Positions 1 to 11,900 of a DNA stretch of 64,000 bases are shown piece by piece. Both the position numbers and the translations under genes were made by a program. How positions within the stretch are numbered: the stretch's first letter is position 1; each line of letters opens with the position of its first letter. Origin of the DNA: Diphasiastrum complanatum (Eukaryota; Streptophyta; Lycopodiopsida; Lycopodiales; Lycopodiaceae); assembly GCA_029204225.1 (NCBI GenBank), contig CM055095.1, positions 46,762,510 to 46,826,509 on the forward strand. The letters run 5' to 3'. The notes under the pieces are model-generated. The model was not told the DNA's origin and did no database searches. It was given only the letters and a program-made list of their open reading frames with translations.

Positions 1-21
1 AGATAGATTCTTGTCATATTC

Positions 22-1800
22 TTGGATAAAAGTAAGAGGATTCTTGCACTTGGAAAGAGACAAGGATATCTCTATATATGCTCAGTCAACTCTGCGACTG
101 ATCGTGTTTTAAGCAGTTCAACATTTATTAATAAAGAGCTAATTTGGCATTATAGACTCGGTCATCTTAATCATGTGTTGATAGATAACATGTCTAGACG
201 TTCTTCAGTTCATGATTTGGACTATCGAATTGTCGACCCTCCTGTCTGCCAAAGTTGTATCATAGGAAAGCAGACAAGAAGGCCATTTAAGTCAAATCAA
301 GAACACATATTTAAAGATTTGCTAGACATTGTACATACTGATATATGTGGCCCCATGCAAACACCATCACTGCTTGGTGCTAAATTATTTATTACTTTCA
401 TAGATGACTATTCCAAAAGGGTCACTGTTGTATATTTTCTGAAGCACAAATCTGAAGTATTCCAGTTCTTCAAGAAATACAAAGAAAATGTTGAGTTGTA
501 GACAGGCAAGAAGATCAAAGCTCTCATGAGCCACAATGGTGGTGAATACATCTCAAATGAGTTTAAGGACTACTGCTCAGCCAATGGCATCGAACAACAA
601 CTTGCTGCTTCCTATTCTCCACCCTCAAATGGATTGGCAAAAAGGAAGAACAGGATCTTAATTGAGTCTGCCAAATGCATGATCACTCATACTTCGTTGC
701 CCTCTACGTGTAGAACCGATGTATAACTAGAGGCCTCCCTGACAACAAAACCCCTCATGAAGTCTGGACAGGATCCAAACCTTCATTGAAACATTTGAGA
801 GTATTTGGATGTACTGCCGATGCTCATGTCCCAAAGGACAACAAAAAAAAATTAGATGAACATTCATTCAAGACTATTTTTGTTGGCTATTGTACTTCCG
901 ATGGAATGTATAGACTGTACAATATAGAGACCTATAAAGTTTTTACTAACAAGGACGTGACTTTTATTGAATATCGGTTTATTAATTTGAAGGGCAAGCA
1001 CTAGATGCAGTCTACAATTTCTGCCCCAACAACTAATACATATCGAAAGACTGTTTCAATTTCTTCCAACAGTCACTTTGTACAGTCAAACCCAAAAGAA
1101 GAGAAAGAAGTTGCAACTCAGGAGCAGACGACATAGCCAACACAAAGTCGAATTTCGCATCCAGGGGCTTCAACCAGAAGATCAACAAGAACTTGAACTC
1201 AGTCGATCTGATACACTGATGAGTTTGCTCACTATTCTATTTAGGAGCCAACCATTGTTGAGGAAGCTTTGTCACAAGCCGATTCAGATCTCTGAAAATA
1301 AGCAATGGATAAGGAGTACAACTCATTGTTGAGGAACAACACATGGACTGTCACCAAGTTGTCAGCAGACAGAAAGGTAATCGACTGCAAATGGATGATC
1401 TTTATGATCAAATACAAAGCAGATGACAGTATCGATAGAAGGAAAGCTCGAGTCGTGGCAAGGGGATTTTCACAAATTCCCAATATCGACTACTTTGAAA
1501 CTTTTAGTCCGGTTGTCAAGCACACTTCCATTCAATTGCTACTATCATATGCTACTGCAATAGATCTTGAGGTACACCAAATGGATGGACAAATGGCATT
1601 CCTCAACGGAGTTAATGAGGAAGACATCTATATGATCTAGCCAGAAGGCTATATCCTCAATAGTCGAGAAGATCATGTATGCAAACTCCATAAAGCTTTG
1701 TACGGTCTGAAGCAATCATCCAAAGCATGGTTTCATCGAATAAACACATTCTTGATCGATCATGGATTTGAACCAAGCTCTGTAGACTATAATGTATATT
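22..1800 (+). pseudogene. Ty1/copia pol remnant: integrase and N-terminal reverse transcriptase
   Basis: Decayed copia polyprotein. Residues from 22-501 give the GAG-pre-integrase zinc region (WHYRLGHLN, then C-x2-C in VCQSC) and the start of the integrase core (DIVHTDICGPMQ, TFIDDYSKR). A stop at 499 breaks the frame. 526-726 continues the core (NGGEYISNEFKDYC, PSNGLAKRKNR) and 786-1004 gives the C-terminal HLRVFGC region. Reverse transcriptase resumes at 1305 (NNTWTV, KARVVARGFSQ, ETFSPVVKHTS) and reads through a stop at 1638 to LHKALYGLKQSSKAWF near 1730, ending at about 1800. The YVDD palm motif is absent because the sequence switches to rDNA. Several stops and frameshifts make it non-functional. 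The 5' part lies outside the window. Confidence 0.93.
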
Positions 1801-1906
1801 TCAACAATTGGAGGTTTCGTAGGATTGTCCCTTTCTTGCTCTTTTTTCTTCGCTTATGCACAAGGCATCCCTAATATTAGTCGGATAACAACCGAGGAGG
1901 TAGAAA

Positions 1907-2091
1907 GCATCGCGTCTAGCATGGATTCTGGCTTAGAGGCATTCAGTCATAATCCTACACATGGTAGCTTCGCGCCATTGGCTTTTCAACCAAGCGCAAT
2001 GACCAAATATGTGAATCAACGGTTCCTCTCGTACTAGGTTGAATTACTATTGCGGCACCTGGCAACAGTAGGGTAAAACTAACGTGTCTCA
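1907..2091 (-). pseudogene. 25S rRNA fragment (3' domain, includes sarcin-ricin loop) inside copia
   Basis: Read on the minus strand, this stretch matches the 3' domain of plant large-subunit rRNA from memory of the conserved sequence. It includes the sarcin-ricin loop AGTACGAGAGGAACC (complement at about 2021-2036), the GTTGATTC neighbourhood, and the segment ending near GGATTATGACTGAACGCCTC. About 185 nt are present with scattered substitutions, so it is a dead copy and not a working rRNA gene. It sits between copia reverse transcriptase (ends about 1800) and the copia RNase H tail (starts 2099), replacing the RT palm and most of RNase H. It is antisense to the copia element. Confidence 0.9.
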
Positions 2092-2098
2092 TGAAAAG

Positions 2099-2196
2099 AT
2101 GGCTGATATATTTACAAACGGGTTAAATTTGAAAGTGCACAAGAATTTTTGTGCTATCTTGAATTTGAAAATCAAGGCGTTCAAGGATCCAGATTA
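2099..2196 (+). pseudogene. copia RNase H C-terminal tail
   Basis: Translation from 2099 gives MADIFTNGLNLKVHKNF and ends at a stop at 2194-2196. This is the typical last segment of copia pol (family pattern: ADIFTKPL, then a short basic helix). It follows the rDNA insert immediately. It shows that the rDNA replaced the middle of one element and does not lie beyond its end. Confidence 0.7.
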
Positions 2197-2203
2197 AAGA
2201 CAG

Positions 2204-2826
2204 GTGTTGGATTTCTATTCTCTCCATCCCTATCTCTCTGTTAATCTAGATCCATTCACTAGCTCTTATAAATACTTGTACAGTTGCATACTCTGCAGAA
2301 ATACATTTGTTTTTGAATTTTCAAAAAAAATATCCTCCAGTTGTTGGGATATCATCTCGACACAGCGGAATAGCGGGTCGCGCAGAATCCTTGGTACATG
2401 CAACTACGTGTATCGAATTCAGACCGACTTTGACAGATCAAATATATTAGCCTATATATTTAGGTCTGAATATATTAGCCTCATATGCCTTGCTCTCAGA
2501 CAACAGCCTTTGGAGGGCATCTATCCCACTTGCCCATTGGTCGTCATCATTAAAATCAATAAAATTTTCAAATTTAGTAATCATGCTTGTTAATTATTTG
2601 GCTATGTAATCACTTTAGTACTGATGATTTCAAAGTTATAGTACTATAAGATCAAATGTGATTTTATGAAGATAGTTTATTCCACCATGCACAAAAAGTT
2701 TTCTTTCTAGACACTCGAATTATTTTCATTCGTTTCTTTTCGAGTTCGTTTCTTTTCGAGCTAGACCTATATCTTGCACACCACTTTCCGACATTAAGAG
2801 GGATCTAGCTATTAAAATACTCGGTT
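2204..2826 (+). repeat. Candidate copia 3' LTR start and AT-rich flank
   Basis: A purine run (AAAGACAGG) after the copia stop is followed by TGTTGGATTTC, the usual layout of polypurine tract and LTR start. A TATAAATAC box lies near 2268. The 3' end of the LTR could not be placed, and no 5' LTR is in the window for comparison. The rest, to 2826, shows no recognisable coding sequence. Confidence 0.35.
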
Positions 2827-3246
2827 ATGTCTCGGAAGATACCACAAAAAGATGGTATCTATCTTTTTCTTTATGATGGTGGCATTGTTTTCACTAACTT
2901 TACTGGAAGGTCGAGATCAAGCATTGATGAGATCTTGTGGGATCTAGATTATATGTTTGAGAGCAAGTATTTTCAAAGGTTCAGGTCTAAAGATATTCAC
3001 CTCTACAAAATATTTGATGTTCAAGGGGAAGATCAAGAGGTTGATCTCAAAGGGCTTCAACAACACAGAAGGGATAATGGCAATTTGGATCTAGTCAAGA
3101 GAATCAAAGGGAAGTTGAATGGCAAAAATACTTTGGATCTATTTTTGTATGTGTTTGAAGACTCAATTAAGGTTAAGGGACAACAAGGAAGTGTTGTTCA
3201 AAGTGACTTTACTGATTCTATCTCATGTTTGAGCAATTTTCTATGA
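2827..3246 (+). CDS. Unrecognised 139-residue ORF
   Basis: Open frame starting MSRKIPQKDGIYLF and ending at 3246. It is lysine, aspartate and glycine rich, without a membrane segment, signal peptide or motif that I recognise. It lies among degraded retroelements and has no visible promoter or introns. It may be a piece of an element or chance. Kept because it is longer than most open frames in this AT-rich region. Confidence 0.2.
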   Translation: MSRKIPQKDGIYLFLYDGGIVFTNFTGRSRSSIDEILWDLDYMFESKYFQRFRSKDIHLYKIFDVQGEDQEVDLKGLQQHRRDNGNLDLVKRIKGKLNGKNTLDLFLYVFEDSIKVKGQQGSVVQSDFTDSISCLSNFL

Positions 3247-5699
3247 ATGTACGTAAATTGTCAAGATATGGTGAAGCTAGTTACATCATTTTGATGTTGG
3301 AGTTGTACTAGCATTCTTGGATGGTTTTGCTAATGGAAATGAAGGTAAGGGAGGCTCATTATATCAGTCATTCATGGCTAAGTTCTCAAGTGTTGAGGAT
3401 ATTTTGTGGCAAGATGGCAATGGATGCTCATTCATGGATTTTCATGGTAGAGACATATCAAGGAAGGACAAAGATTGAGGAGACATGCAAACATTGGTTG
3501 ATTACTCACATTTATTGCTTGGTTGTTGTTATTTTCTAGAGTTCAAAGTTGGAAGCATGGAGGAATCATTGCATTTACATTCTATTTGGTTCTTCATGTT
3601 CTAGTTACATCTTGATATGTAAAATTGATGTAAGAAATAGTGAAGCATCCAATATGGACACTATTCTCTATATCAAATATGAAAGTTATTATAAAACCAT
3701 AGAAAGGAGGTTTATACTTAGGATGGAGATCATTCTAAAGTTGGATCAAAGTTGTATCATGTTTAAAACTATGCTAAAACTAGTTGAAGAGAGAGTGTGA
3801 AAAATTGTCAACTAGTTAAGTTGTATTATTTTTAGCAAGTATATAGGTGGATTAGGTCGATTTGGACCTACTCTAATTAATCAGTAGAGATACATTGAAT
3901 CTAGTCATGTTAGATCTAGGTTTTTGGCAAGAAGCTAGAAACTTCCATAAGTTCATAAGTTTAGGCAAGATCATCTAAATAGGTCAAGAGACTATTATAA
4001 ATAGGCATACAAGTGTGGTAGAAATTCATCTCTCTCATTCTTCTCGCATTCATTCTTATAGAAGATATCTCTTCTGGTTTCTACATCAACTCTTGCATTT
4101 TGGTGGTGATATAGTGAGATCTTGTGTGTAGAATGTTATTTTTCTTATGTATATGGATTCACACATGCGAGTACTATTATTGTACTGCTGTTGTACGGAA
4201 AGTAACCGTAAATTATCATATCTAAGTATTTATTACAAGTTCTTATTGAGTTTTCATCTTCTATGTGTAGTAGATGCATTGTTAGTTCTTTGTGATCTAA
4301 ATTTCACACGTTGGAAGAGGCGGTGGCAACACACATAGTTGTAGCCTACATATAAATATAGATCAGATAATGCTTTTCCAAAGATGAGGTAATCAAATGG
4401 GTGAAGCCAATCTATTCAAAAATATTAATAGCACAACCTAAAAACCTTTTCACCAAAATATATTGTCGCTTCTCATAATTCTTTATTCAAGCATGTAAGA
4501 GCACAACAACAAGAAGAAAAAACTAGAACATTGTAAGAATTGGGTATACCATGCAAACATGTCACATCTTTTGTGCAATGATTACATGCATTGTTTCATG
4601 CAAGGTATACATGCATTGATCTTTGGAAGAAAATGACACACGAAATCAGTTGTTATTGTTCAAAGAAAGTGGCATGTTGGGCAAACAAGCCCTTAGCCAA
4701 GGTCCAAGCCTCAAAAGTTGAGAATGCCTCCATGTTCTATCCTTTAATGTTGACTTTATTCCAAACTCCATTGACCGACCTCAACATAGTATTGCCTTTG
4801 CAATTCAAGACCAACAAAAGGAAAAATTTCAAAGTGACTATGCACAAGCTTTGTCATGCAGAGAGTCAATGTTGATAGATTCAGAGCCTATAGAATCTGT
4901 TTACTAGTGTTCTTTTGCTTACTTACTTCTCCTGCCTGTCGGTAGAGACAGTGGGCTATGGCTTAAGTTCTTCTTTCTTGTTTAAATCCCAGAATCAGGC
5001 AGAAGGAACTGAATATCGATGTAGTAGTGTGTCTTGCTTGTCAATATACTTGCATAAATTGACAAAACAAGAAACAAGAACTAATCTATAGCATGTTAGA
5101 AGTCCAAGAATCAAGAAACCAACCAGTCTTTTAATTCTTGGACATCCCAAGAACTAGATTGTTAGAGGATATGCAAGATTTATGCCACATTTCTAACCTA
5201 TTTAGTTTACTTGAATGCTGGTTCCTACATTAATCCGCAAACAAGAAATGACATCTAATCCACAACTAGAAAAGCAAGAAAACTAATCCACTCTAACTTC
5301 ACAACCACACACAATATGAATGGAAGCGCATGATCATAGGGGCATTACTCAAGAAAACCATCATGATCAAGGAGCTTAGTGTAGCATCAAACTCATGGAA
5401 AATCTTCTTATCAAGCATGGAGTAGATACAATGCAACAAGCTCCTCTTCACAAAGAGGGAGTCTCGTAAATAAGCAAGAGATCTCCTTAGGTGGCATCCT
5501 AGTGGAATTTTCACATTTCACAAATTACAAGTGGAATAATGCTCTCCACTAGAGGTCACGTTTAGGATTCACCATGAGGCTTACACAGTTCTTGCTTGTC
5601 ATTCCTAACTAGCATTTCTCAGCTCTCATACTCGGCTCTCAGTCTTCGTTCATCTCGTCTTCTCAGAGACCTCCTCGGTCTAAGGTGAGAGGTGCTCTT
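3247..5699. other. AT-rich intergenic DNA, possible LTR near 3800-4340
   Basis: No convincing gene. A stretch at 3800-4340 has LTR-like composition, with a TATAAATAG box at 3996-4004 followed about 30 nt on by a pyrimidine-rich leader. No partner LTR or primer-binding site was found. The remainder has only short, repetitive open frames. Confidence 0.3.
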
Positions 5700-6270
5700 G
5701 AATTGCTTTGTCCGAGTATCTTGGGGATTCGTCAGAATCAACCAACATCATCCCACCCCTAATGTGTTGCAGGACCCACTACAACTCATATTGGACGATG
5801 TCGCACCGCTTCCGCATTGGCATCTTCGATCGTCACTTGGAAAAGCGTAGATCCTCATTCGCTTGCATAAAATCAAGTGTTTATTGTTTTCGGTCTTTAT
5901 CAAAAATTGTTTCCGCAAATTGCCGCAATTTAACCAGAATGTCTTATTGCTGCAGTTGGTTGACATTCTCAAAATTTTGGAGAGCTCCTAGCAGCTTCAC
6001 AACTTGCATGCTCAAGTGCTTTCCTCGTGTCTCTTTCTTTCGTTGCATCTGCCATGGATGATTTCACTTCTAGTTTCTAGGTAGATTCTAACTTCTGGAA
6101 GGTCTGTATCCTCCATTTGCTTCTGGGCATTTCTGCAATTCTTTTCCCAGTTGAAGTTCCAGTCTTGTTGATGCTCTTTCCTGATAGGTAGCACAAATCT
6201 TGGTTATCAGTCTTCAAGGAAATGGGCTCATTCACACATTGGACGAAGCGAAACGAAACAAAACGAAACG
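5700..6270 (-). pseudogene. Possible gag remnant next to an LTR
   Basis: On the minus strand, broken open frames run away from the primer-binding sites at 6277-6344, where gag of an LTR element is expected. The readings include ADATKER and LRQFAETIFDKDRK-like charged helical segments in shifting frames. No zinc knuckle is visible. The call rests mainly on position and is weak. Confidence 0.25.
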
Positions 6271-6276
6271 AATCAA

Positions 6277-6344
6277 ACTCTGATACCACTGATGGGAATC
6301 GAAGCGAAACGAAATGAAATGAAACGAATCGAGCTCTGATACCA
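6277..6344 (-). other. Duplicated tRNA-iMet primer-binding site
   Basis: The complement of TGGTATCAGAGC, the usual primer-binding site complementary to initiator tRNA-Met, occurs exactly at 6333-6344 and with one change at 6277-6288. Each copy is followed on the plus strand by C and then TGATGGG, so a minus-strand LTR would end ...CCCATCA beside each. The 56-bp period shows a local tandem duplication of the LTR/PBS junction. Confidence 0.7.
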
Positions 6345-6345
6345 C

Positions 6346-8289
6346 TGATGGGAGGAAAACAACTCTGGTGATGGGCGTCTGTGACGTTCCCGATGATGAA
6401 GGCCGGATAGAGCCGACTTGGCAGGAGTAGCTACTGCTACTGATTGTGGTCTAATTCTTTTCCAAACCCCATATCACTTCTGACGATTCGTTGTGAAAAT
6501 TAAACTTGTAAACAACAGATAATGTTGAGTTAAACAACAGTGGAAATTTATCTACTGCTAGCATGCATTTCAATATTGCAGATCATACACATCACAGAAC
6601 AGAGCATGAACATCGCTTCTATTATCAAAACTGAATGTACCATATTTTTCCTAAGCCCTGTCTGTTTCCCAAATCAACGCGTTGGTGCGAGAGAGATGTT
6701 CTCTCTCACGAATAATACGACTAGCTACTGCTAATCTGTAAACTCACTCTGGAGCTATCTCATACTTTTACAATTGTCTATTCTGTGTCTGTGACTGTCT
6801 GCTTCTATCTGAATCCTTCGTTGATCTCTTTTTCTGTGATCAATCTAGGGAACTGATTAGGTTAAAAGATCTAATGAAAAGAAATGCATTAGGCTTAATC
6901 AAAAACTGATTCTAGTTTCATGTCTCTGTCCTCCATGCATTAGCCACCTTCTGCCCGTTGCACAGTGCCTTCACACTACAGACCTTCACATTTTGCCAAA
7001 AGACACTTTCGAGATTTTAGGGCAGTGTCACTTTTTCAAGAGCACCTTCGCTTTTATCCGGAAGGCATTTGACGATAGTGTCGCTTGTTCCCGAAAGGCG
7101 AAAAACGCGACAGTAGGCCATAAAACATTTCTAAGGCATTTTTAATACAGTGTCATCTTTTTTGCAGAAATGCGAAAATACGACAGTGTCGGGAGAGTTG
7201 GCCAGAATCATTTGTGTGTTTTTAAAAAGACTTAGTGCTAAATTTTTCTCATGACCCAAAAATGCGAACTGTGCGAAACATAGTCCAAATGCAACAGTCA
7301 AAAAAAAAAAAAGCAAAGGAAAAACTAAAAAAAATGCTAAGGCTTTGAAAGATAGAAACTCTCAGTTTCTTCAGCTACCTCTCAAAGCTGGTATTTTTCT
7401 GATTAAACCAAGATTGGTGTCTCACATTGATTATGGCCAAATGTGGCTCTATATATACAATAAGTGGGAGCTCGTGGTACTGATCATCCCTCTGATCCCA
7501 CGTGTGAAGGTGCTTTGTCATATGATGATTCATCATGCAAAACTGACACTTGGACAAAACCTTCTATTTTGAGCACTTTTGGTCCATTTTCCTTCTATAT
7601 GGAGATCTACTTGAAAATCTTCTAGAAGTCAAAATTCGCCTACTTCAGCTTATTCCACACATGTGAGTTGTCCTCTACACATGGGATATGACACCTAACC
7701 AAAGGATGTGGCTCATGCAATCAATAGATTGATGCCATGTGTCATATGTTTAGAAAACTAGTTTGTGGCCTTTTTAGCCACTAGAACTTGATTTTAAATC
7801 ATATGTACAACCTATATGATTATGGTACATGACAAGTACACTATTTTCACACGTGGGAACAGGCTCCACACATGTGTAATCATCTATATACAAGATTTTT
7901 GGCCTCTACCAAGCTTATTTTTGCATTTTTCACATACTCAACTCGTGGGATATGCCAAAGTGAGCACACATTTATCTTTTTCTCCATTTTCATCAATTTT
8001 CACTGTCAATCAAGTAGAATTTGATAGAAGTGAGTGTTCTGAGGTCTTAGACTTTTCATTTCACACTTATGATTGTGTTTGAGTTGAAAGTAAGTTCCTA
8101 GAAAGTTTATCAGTACTTTAAAACTTGTGGGAGAGATAGACTTCTTGCTTGCATGTGCTTCTTCTTTTGTGACTAAAGCAAGATCCAAATTGAAGATAGA
8201 TTGATCGGAAGGTCTTCTTCATACATTATTTTGGTTATGTATTCTCTCTATTTGTGAGGGATAAGTTTTGCTTTGATCTGTAGCATTCT
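6346..8289 (-). repeat. Probable LTR (from 6346) and anonymous flank
   Basis: An LTR on the minus strand should end at 6346 beside the primer-binding site. Its outer limit could not be found. 6990-7290 carries repeated short words (CAGTGTC, TTCGC). No protein-coding signal is visible up to the copia element that ends near 8290. Confidence 0.35.
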
Positions 8290-10200
8290 AGATTGTGCTC
8301 TAGCCTCAGATCCATTGGTAGATTGCAGGATTGCTCTACAGGTGTTCTGTGTGCCATCACAAAGCATGGTCAAGATCATTCACACATTTCTTGTGGATCC
8401 CCACTCGGTCTTCAGCCTATCTTTCTCAACCAGATCTCTTATCAGATGATATCTGAAAGCAATGTGTTTCGTCTTGAAATGAAACACTAGATCCTTCGTT
8501 AGATGAATGGCAGATGTGTTATCCATGAATAGTAGCAGCGGCTCGTTGGAGTTCTCTCCCAGTCCGTCAAGGAACTATACTTGAGCCATGTGAGCTCATT
8601 CGCCATCTTGGCTGCTGCAACATACTCTGCTTCGCAGGATGATTGCGCAGTTACGGTCTGCTTCCTACTGATCCATATCACAGCTGCACCGACTACTATT
8701 GTGCATCCTCCTGAGACGCTCTTGCAGTCATCTTTCAGGGATGCCCAACTTGCTTCGCTGTAGGATTTGATCTGGAATCCTTCATGCTGAGAGAAACACA
8801 ACCCATAATCTTTCGTCTGTTGAAGGTATTGCAAAAGTCTCTTGGCTATCTTCCAATGCGTAGGGCCTGGATTGATATTAAACTGGCTCATTATGAAAAC
8901 TGCATAAGCAATGTCAGGGCATGTATTATCTGCCAAGTACATGAGTGATCCGATTAACCTCCTATAGGGAACGTTCTGCATGGCTTCCTGCTCTTATGCA
9001 TTCTACGGGCAGTCTTGCTTGGTCTGAATTATTCCAGCTACCATCGGCATAGTAGCTCCCTTGAGTCTGTCATTTAAAAATCATCAATGATTTTCTAGAT
9101 GTATCTTGACTGGTGAAGATGCAGTTCCCCTCGTCAAGATCTTTGTCAACCTGCAATCCTAGGTAGCATCTTGCTTCCCCTAGGTCTGATATTTCAAAAT
9201 GTTGTGAAATATCATGTTTCACCTGAGCAATCCGCTCGTCGCTTCTGGACAGGATCAAAGCGTCATCCACGTAGACTGTTATGATTATGATTTTTCCATC
9301 TCTGACCTTTGTATAGACATTGTAGTCGGCCATCAATGGTTGAAACCCTAAAGATCTGAGAGTGTGGTCCTTTTTATACCACTGCCTGACATACTGCTTC
9401 AGTCCGTATATGCTTTTTTGCATTCGGCAGGCGTAGTTTGCAAAGCGTGAGCAGATGAATCTTGGTGATTGGTCCATATAGACTTCTTCATTCAACTCGT
9501 CGTGTAGGAAGGCGGTCTTTTCATCCACTATGTGGATCTTGAGACTATACGCTGCTGCATATGAAAATAGTAGGCGTAAGGACAAATGCTTTATGATTGG
9601 AGAAAAGGTTTCAGTATAGTCAACACCATACTTCTGAGAAAAACCTTTCACCACCAATGTGTCCTTGTATTTTGATACATTGTCATCAGGTCCATACTTG
9701 TATTTGAAAACCCATTTGCACTTTACAATCTTCCTGTCTGCTGGTAATGGCTCCAGATTCCAGACATTGTTTTGCTCCATGGAATTCATCTCGTCTCTTT
9801 AATCCACTTGTCCTTACCTGAACAGCTGATAGCTTTCTCATATGTTTGAGGTTCTCCTCCAAATCCATAGAACTCTTCTGATATAGAGATTGAGCTATCA
9901 TGTACAAATCTAACAGGTGCTCTTCTTTCTCTCATGGATCTTCTTGGAGAGTCCGCAGTCAGATCGATGGCCTTGCCTTTGTCAAGTTTTTTGCCTTTGT
10001 TGCTTGCCGAATTGACCTTTAGTAAGACATTTGTTCTGAATATAGGTTGCTATTGAAACAACTTCAGCCCAAAAGCACTTCGAGAGTGTCGCATGTGATA
10101 ACATGCACTTTGCCGATTCAACTAAGGTTCTATTCTTTCTCTCAGCAAGACCATTTGACTGCGGCGAATAGGAGATAATGTATTGTTGCTCAATGTCGTT
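8290..10200 (-). pseudogene. Ty1/copia pol remnant: integrase, reverse transcriptase, RNase H
   Basis: Read on the minus strand from 10200. The integrase C-terminal part (EQQYIISYSPQSNGLAERKN) leads to a linker and reverse transcriptase at 9789-9070: NNVWNLEPLP, CKWVFKYKYG, GFSQKYGVDYTETFSP, the palm motif YVDD near 9270, and LGEARCYLGLQ. After a stop at 9070 the frame resumes at 8981 with RNase H (RLIGSLMYLA, DIAYAVFIMSQF, AQSSCEAEYVAAA) and ends after KTKHIAFRYHLIRDLV near 8390. The RNase H segment reads SYSEASWA where the family has DAD, so the catalytic aspartate appears lost. Stops and frameshifts break the polyprotein. Protease and gag are missing. Confidence 0.93.
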
Positions 10201-10274
10201 GTGGATAGATAGTGGAACTAGTTCTCATATGATTAGTTCAAGGAAATCTTTCACTTATGTTGTATCTTATAATG

Positions 10275-10358
10275 CTTCTTGGTTTCCAAGGGGAGGTTCG
10301 AACCTGGGACCAAAGAAACTTTGGATGCCAAGCTAACCAGTTGAGCCAACCCCGTTGG
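10275..10358 (-). mobile_element. tRNA-derived retroposon (SINE-like) with 16-bp target duplication
   Basis: On the minus strand this 84-bp segment has an A-box-like TGGCTCAACTGGTTAGC and a B box GGTTCGAACC, spaced as in a tRNA gene. It is flanked by perfect direct repeats GTTGTATCTTATAATG at 10259-10274 and 10359-10374, the mark of LINE-assisted integration. There is no poly(A) or poly(T) tail. It is either a very short SINE or a retroposed tRNA. It interrupts a plus-strand copia-like reading frame. Confidence 0.8.
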
Positions 10359-10374
10359 GTTGTATCTTATAATG

Positions 10375-10493
10375 GATCTAGAAAGTTCATCTCCATTCCT
10401 ATTAATAGTAAATACGAAATACAACGACATGGTAGTATATCAATTGGCGTTGGATCCACTATGACTCTTACTGATGTACTGTCAAATGCTTGA
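10375..10493 (+). pseudogene. Possible copia protease-to-integrase fragment
   Basis: Plus-strand reading RKFISIPINSKYEIQRHG then GSTMTLTDVLSNA resembles the segment downstream of copia protease that ends in a L-x-D/N-V-L motif. It runs in the opposite direction to the neighbouring copia pol at 8290-10200, so it belongs to another copy. Short, hence uncertain. Confidence 0.4.
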
Positions 10494-11383
10494 TGTTGTG
10501 AAGTGGTAGAAAGAGGGACTAGATGTGGAAAGCTTTTCAAGTTGGAAACTAATCCTTACAGAGTTATGGTCAAGAGGAGCTTGGATCATCTCATGGAGGA
10601 GAAGGCAATTGGATTGCCTCAATCTATGTTCCATGATGGTAAGGCTCATGAAGATAGGGCTTTGGCAAAAGTGTTGAATTTCACATGTGTGGGAGTGCCC
10701 AAAAGTGTGATTATGATCTCCTAAGACTTGGTGATTGCACAAAGATCAAGAATAGATTGAAATCTAAGATCTATCTCACAAATCTAAGGCAAGAGCACTT
10801 TGTAACATGCATATATCAAACATAAAAGTACATTCACACGTGGAGACTTGTGAAAGAAAAAACTAAGTGTGGAAAAGCCTTGCTCTCGAGTAGAGAGAGA
10901 AACCAACAGCCAAAACTCAGAGAGAAAGTCAAATTGACTCAAAATGTAGAACCCTCATTAACTCCAAAAAACTCAAATACAAATGAGCTTATCACATCCT
11001 CTAATAAGAACTCGAGGTAGGGAGTGGTTGATTTTCATTGGACCTCTTTTTCTCCTCCTCTAAATATGATTGGTTGAGTGAGTCCTCAAACTTGATTGGA
11101 CCAAATTGGTAAAAATCTTTCTTTTAATTGGTCACTAGATCTCATGCCAACACATGAATGAGTCACATATCCAACCTAATCTTGACACTTGTAGCAAGCC
11201 TAAGTTAGCTCGAGCCACACTATCAAATGTTACTTTTGGCCTAATCATGAAATTACAAGTGTACTTGCTCGAGTTGCCTCCTAAGCCAAAGGCCCTATCA
11301 CCTACTTACACATGGAAGGACACACAAAAATTTATCAAACCCCCTAACTCAACATGGATAATTTTTACAAATATTCACTCTCC
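10494..11383 (-). repeat. Candidate minus-strand copia 3' LTR (from about 11376 downward)
   Basis: On the minus strand, the copia RNase H end at 11400 is followed by a purine run AAGGAGAG and then TGAATATTTGTAAAAATT, a plausible polypurine tract and LTR start near 11376. The other end was not found. 10503-10724 is open on both strands without recognisable motifs. Confidence 0.35.
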
Positions 11384-11399
11384 TTAAAAGTTATCTTTT

Positions 11400-11900
11400 C
11401 TAAATAAGCATAGATCTTGGAATCAAGCCAAGGTTGGATCTAAGCTTGTTGATGAAAGAACTATTGATCAATGGCTTGGTGAGAAGATCGTCAATGCACA
11501 AAGATGATCCAATATACTCCAAGTTGATCTCTCCTCCAATAAGCTTTTCCCTTACAAAATGATGTGCAACTTCAATAATGTTTGCTCCTTGCATGAAACA
11601 TAAAAAATGTTGGCAAGGGCTTGGGTGGAAATGTTGTCGCATTTGATCAAAGGTAGATCTTCCTCCTTGATTCACTTAAGCTCCAATAATAATCTTTTGA
11701 TCCATAGCACCTCTTTTGTTGTTGTTATAAGGGCCTATACTCGACGTCACATGATGACAATATGCTCCAGAAGTCTGTCAACACTCTTACAATTTTCAAT
11801 ATTGAGCTTTTTGAACATTGAAAGAGCATATCTAGATTGACTTATGAAAGCATAATCATGACAAAGATCAATCTCTAGGCCTAGAATGTAGTGTAGCTCT
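11400..11900 (-). pseudogene. copia RNase H C-terminal fragment
   Basis: The minus-strand frame ending at 11400 gives VAHHFVREKLIGGEINLEYI and then DDLLTKPL, the copia RNase H tail (family: HHFVREKV, then ADLLTKPL). Upstream, shifting frames give KRLLLELK and PLIKCDNISTQALA, also typical of copia RNase H. The element is cut off upstream of this point. Confidence 0.85.

Noticed and set aside
1792-2037. 81-residue plus-strand ORF
   Set aside because: It overlaps the antisense 25S rRNA fragment; the reading is a by-product.
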